A stretch of DNA of 64,000 bases from contig JAFKEU010000008.1 of assembly GCA_017308475.1 (NCBI GenBank), forward strand, positions 124,001 through 188,000, read 5' to 3'. The stretch comes from Alphaproteobacteria bacterium (GTDB lineage: Bacteria; Pseudomonadota; Alphaproteobacteria; Micropepsales; Micropepsaceae). This document shows, in pieces, positions 1-8,774 of the stretch (positions are counted from its first letter, which is position 1; every line of letters begins with the position of its first letter). The position numbers and the translations under genes are program-made. Below the pieces are notes generated by a model that saw only the letters and a list, made by a program, of their open reading frames with translations, had not been told where the DNA came from and did not search any database.

Positions 1-1
1 C

Positions 2-955
2 GCGCAGATCACCGCCTCCATCGCGTGGCAGAAGGCGGTCCAGGACGAATATCAGGAACGGGTGAACGTCACGCCCGAAATGGTCAGCGCCGAGATGAAG
101 CGCAACACCGAGGGCGCCGACAAGCCGCACTTCCATGTCTTTGAGATATTCCTGCCGGTCGACAATCCCGAGCAGGACGACAAGGTCAGGAAGGACGCCA
201 CCGAGATCGAGACACAGCTGCACCAGGGTGCGCCCTTCCAGATGGTGGCGCGCCAGTTCAGCCAGCATCCCACTGCCGCCAGCGGCGGTGACATGGGCTG
301 GGTATATATGGGCCAGATGGCGCCGGAGCTGAACCAGGCGCTGGCCAAAATGGAAACCGGCGATATATCGCCGCCCGTCCGCTCCACCGGCGGCTGGTAC
401 ATCCTGAGGCTCCAGGAGCGCCAGGAGCCGCTGGGCACCAAGATCAGCCAGGTAAGCGACACGCCGGTTGGCCCCGACAGCATGCTTCCCCTGGCGCGCC
501 TTCTGCTGCCAATGCCGCCGCACGCGCCCAAGGAGGAAATGGACAAGGTGATGACCGTCGCGGGCCAGATCAGTGAACGCGTCCTGAAGTGCAGCCAGCT
601 TGAGGAGTTCCACAAGCAGTTGCCCGGCTCGGTCTACAACGACCTGGGTAACATGAAACTGTCCGAAGTGGCACCGCAGATGCGCGATGCCTTGTCCCGG
701 ACCAAGTCCGGCGAAGTTGCCTCGCCTTTCACCGACGAAGCCGGCGTGGAAATCATCGCGCGCTGCGACAAGCGCGAGCCGACCCGCACCGCCTACAAGC
801 TGCCCAGCCGCGAGGAAGTCGAGAACCAGCTGTTCCAGCAGCAGATTTCCGCCATGGCGCGCCGCTATATCCGCGATCTTCGGCGCAGCGCCAATATCCA
901 GCTGCGCGACTCCGTCAAGGCCGAGATCACGGTGTCTGATGCCAGCGTCCGCTGA
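2..955 (+). CDS. surA: SurA-type periplasmic peptidyl-prolyl isomerase/chaperone, 5' end outside the window
   Basis: Parvulin-type chaperone that helps outer-membrane proteins fold in the periplasm. The reading frame is already open at base 2, so the signal peptide and much of the N-terminal chaperone domain lie upstream. Visible are the end of the SurA N-terminal helical region, a PpiC/rotamase domain beginning near HFHVFEIF with the typical SGGDMGW stretch and the closing GGWYILRL strand, and a degenerate second parvulin-like region ending in an Arg-rich helix. The stop overlaps the start of pdxA by 17 nt, and surA-pdxA-rsmA is a conserved proteobacterial order. The family call rests on the rotamase domain plus this order. 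Confidence 0.9.
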   Translation, partial: AQITASIAWQKAVQDEYQERVNVTPEMVSAEMKRNTEGADKPHFHVFEIFLPVDNPEQDDKVRKDATEIETQLHQGAPFQMVARQFSQHPTAASGGDMGWVYMGQMAPELNQALAKMETGDISPPVRSTGGWYILRLQERQEPLGTKISQVSDTPVGPDSMLPLARLLLPMPPHAPKEEMDKVMTVAGQISERVLKCSQLEEFHKQLPGSVYNDLGNMKLSEVAPQMRDALSRTKSGEVASPFTDEAGVEIIARCDKREPTRTAYKLPSREEVENQLFQQQISAMARRYIRDLRRSANIQLRDSVKAEITVSDASVR

Positions 956-1883
956 CCGCGGCGCGCCCATCCTCATCACCATGGGCGAGCCGGCGGGGAT
1001 AGGCCCGGAAGTGGCCCTTGCCGCCTTTGAGATGCTGGGCGGCAGCATCGGCCGCCGCCCCCTGAAGCTGGTGGGCGATCCGTCCGTCTTCGGCGCCACC
1101 GATGCGCCCATCATTGCTACGAAGGCCCGCGCCCGCCGCACTCCCGGTCGTCCCGACCCCGCCAATGCCGCCGCCGTGACCGAAGCGATCGAGATCGCGG
1201 TCGCCGCCTGCCTGAAAGACGAAGCGGCGGCGCTCGTCACCGCGCCCATCCACAAGGCGGTGATGGCCGAAGCGGGCTTTGCCCATCCCGGCCATACCGA
1301 ATTCCTGGGAGAACTGACCGGCGCGCGCCGCCCAGTGATGATGCTGGCCAGCGAGAAGCTGCGCGTGGTGCCGCTGACCATCCACATCCCAATCGCCCAA
1401 GTGCCCGCCGCCATCACCAAACAGGCGGTGTTCGATACCGGCGAGATCATCCTGACGGCACTGCGGCGCGAGTTCGGCATCTTGAACCCGCGCCTGGCGG
1501 TGGCGGGGCTGAACCCCCATGCCGGCGAAGCGGGCATGCTGGGCGATGAGGAAGAACGCGTGATCGCGCCCGCCGTGGCGGCGCTGAAGGCGCGCGGCTT
1601 TTCGGTGATGGGCCCGCTGTCCGCCGACACGCTGTTCCATGCGGAAGCGCGTGCGAGGTATGATGCGGCGCTGTGCATGTATCATGACCAGGCGCTGATC
1701 CCCATCAAGACGCTGAGCTTCTGGGACGGGGTGAATGTCACGCTGGGCCTTCCGATCGTGCGCACCTCGCCCGACCATGGTACGGCGCTGGACATTGCCG
1801 GGACCGGTACGGCGGACGCCCGCAGCATGATCGCGGCGATAAGGATGGCGGCCAACATGGCCGACATGCGGGCCCGTGCCTGA
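939..1883 (+). CDS. pdxA: 4-hydroxythreonine-4-phosphate dehydrogenase PdxA
   Basis: NAD-dependent oxidation of 4-phosphohydroxy-L-threonine in DXP-dependent pyridoxal 5'-phosphate synthesis; cytoplasmic. The frame is open further upstream, but the ATG at 939 gives [20 protein letters not shown], which places the [12 protein letters not shown] nucleotide-binding motif where PdxA proteins have it and yields 314 residues, close to the family norm. Metal-ligand histidine regions are visible (HPGHTEFL near the middle, [11 protein letters not shown] late), as is the C-terminal [12 protein letters not shown]. It overlaps surA at the 5' end and rsmA by 8 nt at the 3' end, consistent with translational coupling. 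Confidence 0.96.
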   Translation: MPASADRGAPILITMGEPAGIGPEVALAAFEMLGGSIGRRPLKLVGDPSVFGATDAPIIATKARARRTPGRPDPANAAAVTEAIEIAVAACLKDEAAALVTAPIHKAVMAEAGFAHPGHTEFLGELTGARRPVMMLASEKLRVVPLTIHIPIAQVPAAITKQAVFDTGEIILTALRREFGILNPRLAVAGLNPHAGEAGMLGDEEERVIAPAVAALKARGFSVMGPLSADTLFHAEARARYDAALCMYHDQALIPIKTLSFWDGVNVTLGLPIVRTSPDHGTALDIAGTGTADARSMIAAIRMAANMADMRARA

Positions 1884-2706
1884 CGATCTTCCACCGCTGC
1901 GCGATGTCATCGCCGCCCACGGCCTGGCGGCGAAGAAATCGCTGGGCCAGAATTTCCTCTTCGACCTGAACCTGACGCGGCGCATCGCCCGCGCGGCGGG
2001 TGCCAACGAGGGCGGCACCTTCTATGAGGTCGGTCCCGGCCCCGGTGGGCTCACCCGCGCCCTGCTGGCAGAGGGCGCCGAAAGGGTGATCGCGGTGGAG
2101 CGCGACCAGCGCTGCCTTCCCGCACTGGCCGAGATCGCCGCGGCATACCCCGGCAGGCTGGAGGTAATCAGCGCCGATGCCATGACACTGGACGAGGCCG
2201 CCATACTTCCGCCGGGCACGCGAATCGCCGCCAATCTGCCCTACAATGTCGGGACGGCGCTGCTGATCAAATGGCTGACCGCGCCGCAATGGCCCCCTTT
2301 CTGGCAAAGCGCCACGCTGATGTTCCAGAAGGAGGTAGCCCAGCGCATCACCGCGTCGCCCGGAAGCGAACATTATGGCCGCCTGTCGGTGCTGGCGGGC
2401 TGGCGGGCTACGGCGAAGATCTTGTTCGACGTCAACAAGGGCGCTTTCGTGCCGCCGCCGTCGGTGACGTCTTCCATTGTGCGGCTGGAACCGCGTGCCC
2501 AGCCGCTGGCGCCCTGCGACCTGGACAAGCTTGAAAAGGTCACCGCCGCCGCCTTCGGCCAGCGCCGCAAGATGCTGCGCCAGAGCCTGAAGCCGCTGGG
2601 TGGAGAAGCGCTTATCGCGCAGGCGGGGATCGACCCGACCCGGCGGCCCGAAGACCTGGCGATCGAGGAATTCGCCGCACTGGCGCGCGCGCTGGGGCGT
2701 GGATAA
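1876..2706 (+). CDS. rsmA: 16S rRNA (adenine1518/1519-N6)-dimethyltransferase RsmA (KsgA)
   Basis: Dimethylates two adjacent adenines in helix 45 of 16S rRNA during 30S maturation, using S-adenosylmethionine. The 276-residue product has the Rossmann-fold motifs of the KsgA/Dim1 family: KSLGQNFL near the N-terminus, [13 protein letters not shown] as the SAM-binding motif I, and the catalytic NLPYNV motif IV. The start is GTG at 1876, inside the 3' end of pdxA, so translation is probably coupled to pdxA. It is the last gene of the surA-pdxA-rsmA run. Confidence 0.96.
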   Translation: MPDDLPPLRDVIAAHGLAAKKSLGQNFLFDLNLTRRIARAAGANEGGTFYEVGPGPGGLTRALLAEGAERVIAVERDQRCLPALAEIAAAYPGRLEVISADAMTLDEAAILPPGTRIAANLPYNVGTALLIKWLTAPQWPPFWQSATLMFQKEVAQRITASPGSEHYGRLSVLAGWRATAKILFDVNKGAFVPPPSVTSSIVRLEPRAQPLAPCDLDKLEKVTAAAFGQRRKMLRQSLKPLGGEALIAQAGIDPTRRPEDLAIEEFAALARALGRG

Positions 2707-3015
2707 CGCGTGGATAGTGAAGGCCGCCAAAAGGCGCCTTTCGAGCACGGAAGACGCATAAAGCGCCACCGCTACAGGCACATGGCGGATATTCGTTTTC
2801 TCACTTTTGCCCCATCCCCCTCCCCCCGAACTGTTGGACAAGGCAGAAGCTTTCCGCGCCCGGGCGGGGAAGCAACAGCGGTCAACCGGCGATCCGACAC
2901 ATCTCATTGCGCCAGTATCGCATGGCGGTGGAGGGAGGTGGACAAGCCGGGCCGCGCGCCATTGAAACAGGCATCGCGCGATTCAGATTGCGCTCAGAAA
3001 TCCATCCCCGTCGCT
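2707..3015. other. Intergenic stretch with one hairpin after rsmA
   Basis: This 309-bp gap between the convergent rsmA and lipoprotein genes holds no convincing gene. A 10-bp stem with one mismatch and an AAAA loop (arms 2719-2728 and 2733-2742) lies 12 nt past the rsmA stop. It lacks a T-run, so it is only a candidate termination or mRNA-stabilising hairpin. I see nothing else in the rest of the stretch. Confidence 0.4.
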
Positions 3016-3375
3016 TTACCGATTGTCGTTGCGGTCGCGCGAATCCCGGTCATCCCGCTGATCGCGCGAATCCCGATTATTGTCGCGATCGCGCGCGCGA
3101 TCATCGGCCCGGATTGGGTTGCTGCCTTGAAAGCGGTCGCGGCGGAAATGCCGACCATCGTCGCGCCGGTAGTGACCGCTCCGGTCCATGTAATAGAACT
3201 GGCCGTCACTCGCCCAATAGCCACCGCTGTAGGGCCCGTAATAGCCGTCATAGTAACCACTCAAATAGGCACCACCGTAGTAGTTGCCGCGATAGCCATC
3301 GCGGTGGTAGCCGGCGCAGCCGGACAGCAGCATGACCGCCGCGCCGCCGCAAAGTATCGCTGAGAACACTTTCAT
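3016..3375 (-). CDS. Small Tyr/Gly- then Asp/Arg-rich lipoprotein
   Basis: Predicted outer-envelope lipoprotein of unknown function, 119 residues. A Sec signal ends in the lipobox LLSGC (lipidated Cys20). It is followed by a Tyr/Gly-rich stretch (about residues 22-56) and then a highly charged tail made of RD/ND/DR repeats. The start at 3375 is chosen because GGAGG lies 7 nt upstream and the signal peptide begins there; the frame stays open upstream. Tyr/Gly-rich sequence of this kind occurs in RcnB-like and glycine-zipper envelope proteins, but I cannot assign a family. A possible FNR/FixK-type promoter lies upstream (3451-3490). Confidence 0.75.
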   Translation of the reverse strand: MKVFSAILCGGAAVMLLSGCAGYHRDGYRGNYYGGAYLSGYYDGYYGPYSGGYWASDGQFYYMDRSGHYRRDDGRHFRRDRFQGSNPIRADDRARDRDNNRDSRDQRDDRDSRDRNDNR

Positions 3376-3450
3376 GTCGTCCTCCATTGGAAAAAGCTGC
3401 CGCGACGGCCGCGCCAGCCCAAATCCGCAGGCCAACGCTACCATTGGAAA

Positions 3451-3490
3451 AATATCCCGAATGGCACCGGATCGTATTGATTCAAGTCAA
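3451..3490 (-). promoter_or_regulatory. Candidate FNR/FixK-type promoter for the lipoprotein gene
   Basis: TTGATTCAAGTCAA at 3477-3490 fits the TTGA-N6-TCAA core of FNR/FixK boxes, with one mismatch to the full TTGAT-N4-ATCAA. On the minus strand a -10-like GATATT lies at 3456-3451, putting a start near 3444 and the box centre about 40 bp upstream, as in class II FNR promoters. The whole 307-bp gap 3376-3682 separates divergent genes, so the box could instead serve the plus-strand gene at 3683. I see no other clear signal in the gap. Confidence 0.4.
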
Positions 3491-3682
3491 CGCCGCGAGG
3501 CATGTACGCCGGGATGCGGCGGCCAGTTGCGCCGCCCAGTCATCTTCGCAGGTGTTGAATTCAGTATTGTGTCCCCGGAATTACCCGTGTCCCTGGGTGC
3601 TTCAGTTCAGCAGGCCGCACGACAAAACCCAGACAAAAGTAATTGCTTTCGTTAGAATTGGCTGCGGACAGAAGTGACCGTC

Positions 3683-4084
3683 ATGAACAAGAGCTGGAAA
3701 AATCAGAGGTATGTGGTCGGGATAATTGCAACCGTTATTCTCATTGGGCTCGCTGTACATGCATTTCGGAGCGGTGATGGATTGCCGCTTTCAGCAGCGG
3801 CTCTATTTTTGGCACTAATATTTCTTCTCAGAAAAAGAAGGCCCAAAAGTATGGGGATCTCGCCATCCGAAGAAGAGTCTTCGTATTCTCGATGGACAAA
3901 AACGGATACTGATTTTGTTGGATACCTTCTGTTGGTTGGGGCCATAGCTATTCCTTATCTCTTGTCAGAAATTCTGAATATGCAGCGGAATAGTTCATTA
4001 TTTTTGGTAATTGGGGTAGGAGCAATATTTCTGATCGCAGGAATGGCCTGCCTATCGCTAAAGAAAGAAGATTATTGGCGGTGA
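3683..4084 (+). CDS. AT-rich small membrane protein, unknown family
   Basis: Product of 133 residues from the ATG at 3683; a GTG at 3674 is an alternative. Hydrophobic segments suggest four membrane spans as two pairs (about residues 9-27, 33-47, 78-97 and 105-124), separated by a basic RKRRPK stretch and a polar Ser/Glu-rich loop. I recognise no family. Codon use is clearly AT-rich, with many third-position A/T codons, unlike every neighbouring gene, which suggests recent acquisition. It ends just before a field of tandem repeats. No strong ribosome-binding site is visible, so expression is uncertain. Confidence 0.55.
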   Translation: MNKSWKNQRYVVGIIATVILIGLAVHAFRSGDGLPLSAAALFLALIFLLRKRRPKSMGISPSEEESSYSRWTKTDTDFVGYLLLVGAIAIPYLLSEILNMQRNSSLFLVIGVGAIFLIAGMACLSLKKEDYWR

Positions 4085-4117
4085 AATGGCCTGTGACGTT
4101 GCCCCGTAATGCCCCTG

Positions 4118-4304
4118 TGCTCTGCTCCCGAACATTACCTCATCCGAAGCTGGTGCTCCGCTCCCAAACGCTCCCTCACCTGAAGCTGGAGTTTTCGGCT
4201 TCATTGCTCTGCTCCCCAACGTTGGATCATCCGAAGCCAGAGTTTTCGGCCTCGTGCTCCGCTCCCCAACATTGGATCATCCGAAGCCAGAGTTTTCGGC
4301 CACA
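4118..4304. repeat. Degenerate ~50-bp direct tandem repeats (four copies)
   Basis: Copies begin near 4118, 4154, 4205 and 4255, each opening with TGCTCYGCTCCC. The last two are nearly identical over 50 bp, the second is about 51 bp and diverged, and the first is shortened to about 36 bp. Full copies carry a short inverted repeat, CCGAA then TTCGG (for example 4231-4249), able to form a small hairpin. A frame runs through the array but gives only low-complexity sequence with no homology signal I can recognise, so I treat it as non-coding. The gap 4085-4514 also holds a palindrome (4367-4424). Confidence 0.7.
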
Positions 4305-4366
4305 AATGCCGGTGACGGGCCGGATGCGCCACACAAACCCACATCATGACCATGCTGACAGGACGG

Positions 4367-4424
4367 CTGGATGGCCCGGCCACCCAGATCGCTGCGCGAC
4401 CGTGTGGTGGCCGGGCCATGACAA
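4367..4424. repeat. REP-like palindromic element
   Basis: A perfect 14-bp inverted repeat (4371-4384, ATGGCCCGGCCACC, and 4406-4419) surrounds a 21-nt loop. The ends read CTGGATGGCCCG and CGGGCCATGACAA, which are also the conserved ends of the inverted-repeat element at 27155-27286, so both belong to one dispersed family. It sits in the gap after the tandem repeats and downstream of gmk (minus strand), where it could act as a 3' hairpin. Confidence 0.65.
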
Positions 4425-4514
4425 GGGTGGCTTGGTGTGACGAGCGGTCGTTGACTGTTTGCCGGCCGCGGCGGGAACGGCGCGTGAGACGGACCATCCC
4501 GCCGCCGGGCAGCG

Positions 4515-5144
<630 letters not shown>

Positions 5145-5146
5145 TG

Positions 5147-6043
5147 CTATTCCACATTCTGTGATTGTTCGCGCAGCTGGTCGATCACCGCCTTCAGCGC
5201 AAGGCCGACGCGGGTCAGCGCGATGTCGGCGGATTTCGAGCACAGGGTGTTGGCCTCGCGGTTGAATTCCTGGGCCAGGAAATCCATCTTGCGGCCCACC
5301 GCGCCGGCCTGGCGCGCGCCGGCGATCAGCGCGCGCGCGTCCTGCACATGGGCGGTGAGACGGTCCAGCTCCTCGCGCACATCGGCCTTCACCGCCAGCA
5401 GCGCCACTTCCTGGGCCAGCCGCTCCTCGCTGACCGGCGTTCCGTCGAGAAGCTCGGCCAGTTGGCTCTTCATTCTTTCGCGCAAGGCCGCAGGCTGGGC
5501 GGCGGCAAGCCCGGCGGCTTCCCCCACCAGGCGCTCGATCTCGTCGATCTGCGCGCCCAGCAGTTGCGCCAGCCGCGCACCTTCCGCCAGGCGCCCCTGT
5601 GCCAGCCGATCGAGGGCCGTGGCCAGGCTCTCCAGGATCGCGGCGTCGCGGTGGCCGCGCGCCACCGGATCGGCGGGCGCACCCTCCTCGCTGACGATCA
5701 CGCCCTTCAGCGCCAGAAGCCCGTCGATCCGCGCCGGCGGCAGGCCGGTTTCCGCCGCCAGTTCGCGCGCGATCCTGACCGCGCTGGCCAGCGCGGTGGC
5801 ATCGACCGTCAGGCCGCGCGCGCTTTCCTGCTGCTCGACGCTCAGCGAGACCTGAAACGAACCACGCTGGAAACGTTCCGCCGCCAGCTTGCGCGCCGGC
5901 AGCTCCAGTCCATCGAACCCGGGCGGCGTGCGCAGGCGCAGGTCCAGACTGCGGCCATTGACGCTTTTCGCCTCCCAGCGCCAGTGCAGCCCTTCATGGC
6001 TGCCGCTGCTTTCGGCAAATCCCGTCATGCTGGCAAAACTCAT
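5147..6043 (-). CDS. yicC: YicC family endoribonuclease-like protein
   Basis: Member of the conserved YicC/YloC family, whose E. coli member is reported to be an endoribonuclease. The 298-residue product begins with the family signature MSFASMTGFAESSG and ends with the conserved EFNREANTLCSKS region and a C-terminal helix (LKAVIDQLREQSQNVE) characteristic of the DUF1732 domain. The middle is a long helical, Ala/Glu/Arg-rich segment. It lies between mltG and gmk, the standard alphaproteobacterial placement. The exact RNA targets cannot be read from sequence. Confidence 0.93.
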   Translation of the reverse strand: MSFASMTGFAESSGSHEGLHWRWEAKSVNGRSLDLRLRTPPGFDGLELPARKLAAERFQRGSFQVSLSVEQQESARGLTVDATALASAVRIARELAAETGLPPARIDGLLALKGVIVSEEGAPADPVARGHRDAAILESLATALDRLAQGRLAEGARLAQLLGAQIDEIERLVGEAAGLAAAQPAALRERMKSQLAELLDGTPVSEERLAQEVALLAVKADVREELDRLTAHVQDARALIAGARQAGAVGRKMDFLAQEFNREANTLCSKSADIALTRVGLALKAVIDQLREQSQNVE

Positions 6044-6097
6044 GCGCGGCTCCGTGGGGGTCCAGGGCGCGCAATCTACGCGCCCGGTTCCGGGCTG

Positions 6098-7105
6098 TCA
6101 CCTTCCCGCGGGAGCCTTGGCGCGCGTCGCCGCCTTCTGGCGCCGCTCCAGCGCGCGCAGCGCCGCGACGTTCTTCTGGTGCGTGGCGATATTGTCGGAA
6201 AAGACGTGGCCGCCGCTGCCGCTGGCGACAAAATAGATGTCGCCGGTGCTTTCCGGATGCAGCACCGCGGCGATGGAATCCTTGCCGGGGTTGCAGATCG
6301 GTCCCCGCGGCAGCCCGGGGACGCGATAGGTGTTGTAGGGCGTGTCGCTTTCCAGCTCGCTCTGGCGGATGCCGTGGCCCAGGGGATAGCCCTTGGTCAG
6401 GCCATAGATGATGGTGGGATCGGATTGCAGCGGCATGCCCGCCTTCAGCCGGTTGATGAAGACCGAAGCGATGTGGCGGCGTTCTTCCGGCAGGGCGGTT
6501 TCCTTTTCCACCACCGAGGCCAGGGTCAGGGCCTGGCGCATGTCGTTAAAGGGCAATCCCGGTGCGCGATGCGCCCACTGCGCCGCCAGATATTTGCGCT
6601 GCGCCCGTTCCATCTCGTCCAGGATCTTGCGCCGCGCGGTGCCACGGGTGAACAGATAGGTCTCCGGCAGCAGCGTGCCTTCCGCCGGCGCCGGTCCCGC
6701 GTCGCCCGACAGCGCCGGTTCGTGCACCACCAGCGCATAGACCATCTGTGAGGTCAGCCCTTCGGCCGCGGTCAGCTTGTGCTGGATCGACTTGCCCGCC
6801 ACCAGGATTGCGGCGATCGCCTTCATCGACGCCCTGGAGGGGATGGCATACTCGCCCGCCTTCACCAGGGATGCCTGCCCGCTCGCGCGCAATCCCAGCT
6901 CGAACAGCAGGGGATAGTTCATCACCCTCCTGGCGCCCAGTTCCTCTGCGATCTGGTGCAGGCTGGTGCCGGGTTCGATCAGCACCACCGTCTCGTTGCC
7001 CTTGGCCGCGGCGGGACCGGGCGCATCCCAGGCGGAAATGGCCCACTCCGCCGCCCCCGCGCCAATCAGCGCCAGCGCGGCCAGGATCAGCAGAAAGCGC
7101 TTCAT
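6098..7105 (-). CDS. mltG: Endolytic murein transglycosylase MltG (YceG-like)
   Basis: Inner-membrane lytic transglycosylase thought to cleave nascent glycan strands and so set chain termination. The 335-residue protein has one N-terminal membrane anchor (about residues 4-24), a LysM-like subdomain, and the YceG catalytic region. The catalytic glutamate is in ASVVEKETALPEER (E200 here, equivalent to E218 of E. coli). Conserved QSDPTIIYGL and YNTYRVPGLPRGPICNPG blocks follow. Its start overlaps the fabF stop as TGATG, and fabF-mltG is a common pairing. Confidence 0.95.
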   Translation of the reverse strand: MKRFLLILAALALIGAGAAEWAISAWDAPGPAAAKGNETVVLIEPGTSLHQIAEELGARRVMNYPLLFELGLRASGQASLVKAGEYAIPSRASMKAIAAILVAGKSIQHKLTAAEGLTSQMVYALVVHEPALSGDAGPAPAEGTLLPETYLFTRGTARRKILDEMERAQRKYLAAQWAHRAPGLPFNDMRQALTLASVVEKETALPEERRHIASVFINRLKAGMPLQSDPTIIYGLTKGYPLGHGIRQSELESDTPYNTYRVPGLPRGPICNPGKDSIAAVLHPESTGDIYFVASGSGGHVFSDNIATHQKNVAALRALERRQKAATRAKAPAGR

Positions 7106-8361
7106 CAGACCTTCGAGAGGATCAGCGCGGCGTTGGTGCCGCCGAAACCGAAGCTGTTGGACATGGCGATGTTCACCTGGCGCTTCTGTGCGGTGTGGGG
7201 CACCAGGTCGAGCCGGGTGATGACGTCGGGATTGTCCAGGTTGATGGTGGGCGGCACGATGCCGTCGCGCATCGCCAGGATGCAGAAGATCGCCTCCACC
7301 GCGCCGGCCGCGCCCAGAAGATGGCCGATCGACGACTTGGTCGACGACATCGCCGTCTTGGCGGCGGCATTGCCCAGAAGGCGCTCCACCGCGCCCAGCT
7401 CGATACTGTCGGCCATGGTCGAGGTGCCGTGCGCATTCACATAATCAATGTCCGACGGGCTGATCCCGGCGCGCTTCAGGGCCATCTGCATGGCGCGATA
7501 GCCGCCATCGCCGTCCTCTGCCGGGGCGGTGATGTGATGGGCATCGCCTGACAGGCCATAGCCGGTGACTTCGGCATAGATTTTGGCGCCGCGGGCCCTG
7601 GCGTGTTCCAGTTCTTCCAGCACCACGATGCCGGCGCCCTCGCCCATCACGAAGCCGTCGCGGTCCTTGTCATAGGGCCGCGAGGCCTTGGCGGGATCGT
7701 CGTTGTAGGCGGTCGACAGCGCCCGGCAGGCGTTGAAGCCGGCGATGCCGATCCGGCACACCGCCGCCTCCGCGCCGCCCGCCAACATCACATCGGCATC
7801 GTCCAGCATGATCATCCGCGCCGCGTCGCCGATGGCGTGCGCACCGGTGGCGCAGGCCGTGACCACGGCATGGTTGGGCCCCTTGAAGCCGTGCTCGATC
7901 GAGGCATAGCCGGATACCAGATTGATCAGGCGGCCGGTGATGAAGAAGGGCGACAGGCGCCGCGGCCCCTTTTCGTGGACCAGGAGCGAGGCCTGCTCGA
8001 TGCCGTCCAGACCGCCGATGCCCGAACCGATCATGATGCCGGTGCGGCAGCGCTCCTCCTCGGTCTGGGGCACCCAGCCGGAATCGACCACCGCCTGCTT
8101 TGCGGCGGCAAGGCCAAAGACGATGAAATCGTCCATGCGCCGCTGTTCCTTGGGATCAACCCACTGGTCGGGATTGAACGTGCCGTCCGTACCGTCACCG
8201 CGCGGCACCTGGCAGGCGATCCGCGTGGGCAGATCGTCGACCCTGAACTTGGTGATGGGGCTGGCCCCGGACCGGCCGGCCAGAAGGCGCGACCAGCTTT
8301 CTTCCACCCCGCAGGCCAGCGGCGTGACAAGCCCCAGGCCGGTAACGACGACCCTGCGCAT
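7105..8361 (-). CDS. fabF: 3-oxoacyl-ACP synthase II FabF
   Basis: Condenses acyl-ACP with malonyl-ACP in fatty-acid elongation. The 418-residue protein has the Cys-His-His triad of KAS I/II enzymes: C170 in VTACATGAHA, H311 in NAHGTST and H347 in SSIGHLLGA, plus the C-terminal NSFGFGGTN loop. The ATG at 8361 (MRRVVVTGLG) is preferred to an in-frame TTG two codons upstream because family members start there. It follows acpP by 22 nt and is translationally coupled to mltG by TGATG. Confidence 0.97.
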   Translation of the reverse strand: MRRVVVTGLGLVTPLACGVEESWSRLLAGRSGASPITKFRVDDLPTRIACQVPRGDGTDGTFNPDQWVDPKEQRRMDDFIVFGLAAAKQAVVDSGWVPQTEEERCRTGIMIGSGIGGLDGIEQASLLVHEKGPRRLSPFFITGRLINLVSGYASIEHGFKGPNHAVVTACATGAHAIGDAARMIMLDDADVMLAGGAEAAVCRIGIAGFNACRALSTAYNDDPAKASRPYDKDRDGFVMGEGAGIVVLEELEHARARGAKIYAEVTGYGLSGDAHHITAPAEDGDGGYRAMQMALKRAGISPSDIDYVNAHGTSTMADSIELGAVERLLGNAAAKTAMSSTKSSIGHLLGAAGAVEAIFCILAMRDGIVPPTINLDNPDVITRLDLVPHTAQKRQVNIAMSNSFGFGGTNAALILSKV

Positions 8362-8383
8362 GCTCAACGGTCCGTGCGCGTGA

Positions 8384-8623
8384 TCAGGAGGCGTTGGCCT
8401 TGTCGATATATTTTACCGCGTCACCGACGGTGACGATGGACTCGGCGGCGTCATCGGGAATTTCGATGCCGAATTCCTCTTCGAACGCCATGACCAGCTC
8501 GACGGTGTCGAGGCTGTCGGCGCCCAGGTCCTCGATGAAGGACGCATTGTCCGTGACCTTGTCGGCGTCGACATTCAGATGCTCGACGACGATCTTCTTC
8601 ACGCGCTCGGCGGTATCGCTCAT
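8384..8623 (-). CDS. acpP: Acyl carrier protein
   Basis: Acidic 79-residue carrier of fatty-acyl intermediates. The phosphopantetheine attachment serine is S37 in the invariant [12 protein letters not shown]. Length, acidity and position between fabG and fabF are all standard. The upstream sequence carries AGGAG about 13 nt before the ATG. The 151-bp gap to fabG (8624-8774) is the largest in this operon and could hold an extra acpP promoter, but I could not find a convincing -35/-10 pair there. Confidence 0.98.
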   Translation of the reverse strand: MSDTAERVKKIVVEHLNVDADKVTDNASFIEDLGADSLDTVELVMAFEEEFGIEIPDDAAESIVTVGDAVKYIDKANAS

Positions 8624-8774
8624 AGACTGTAAGCCTCTCCTAAGATTTCAAACCCGGCTCGCGAATAAACGCCGGAACTCGATTGCGATCACCAATGGGT
8701 GCTTCGCGGATGGCCGGTTGGTAACACAATCGCCAACGGCCCGCTATACACCCCTTAACCTGTTGAAATTTCTG

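Noticed and set aside
4118-4304. Possible CRISPR array
   Set aside because: The units abut directly with no unique spacers, are degenerate and number only four; no cas genes are nearby.
4075-4440. Open frame through the tandem repeats encoding a repetitive Pro/Ser/Leu peptide
   Set aside because: It owes its length to the repeat and has no start signal, no domain and no coding bias; treated as non-coding repeat DNA.
8624-8774. Separate acpP promoter
   Set aside because: A TATAGC-like -10 is present on the minus strand but no acceptable -35 at 16-18 bp, so it was not listed as a promoter.
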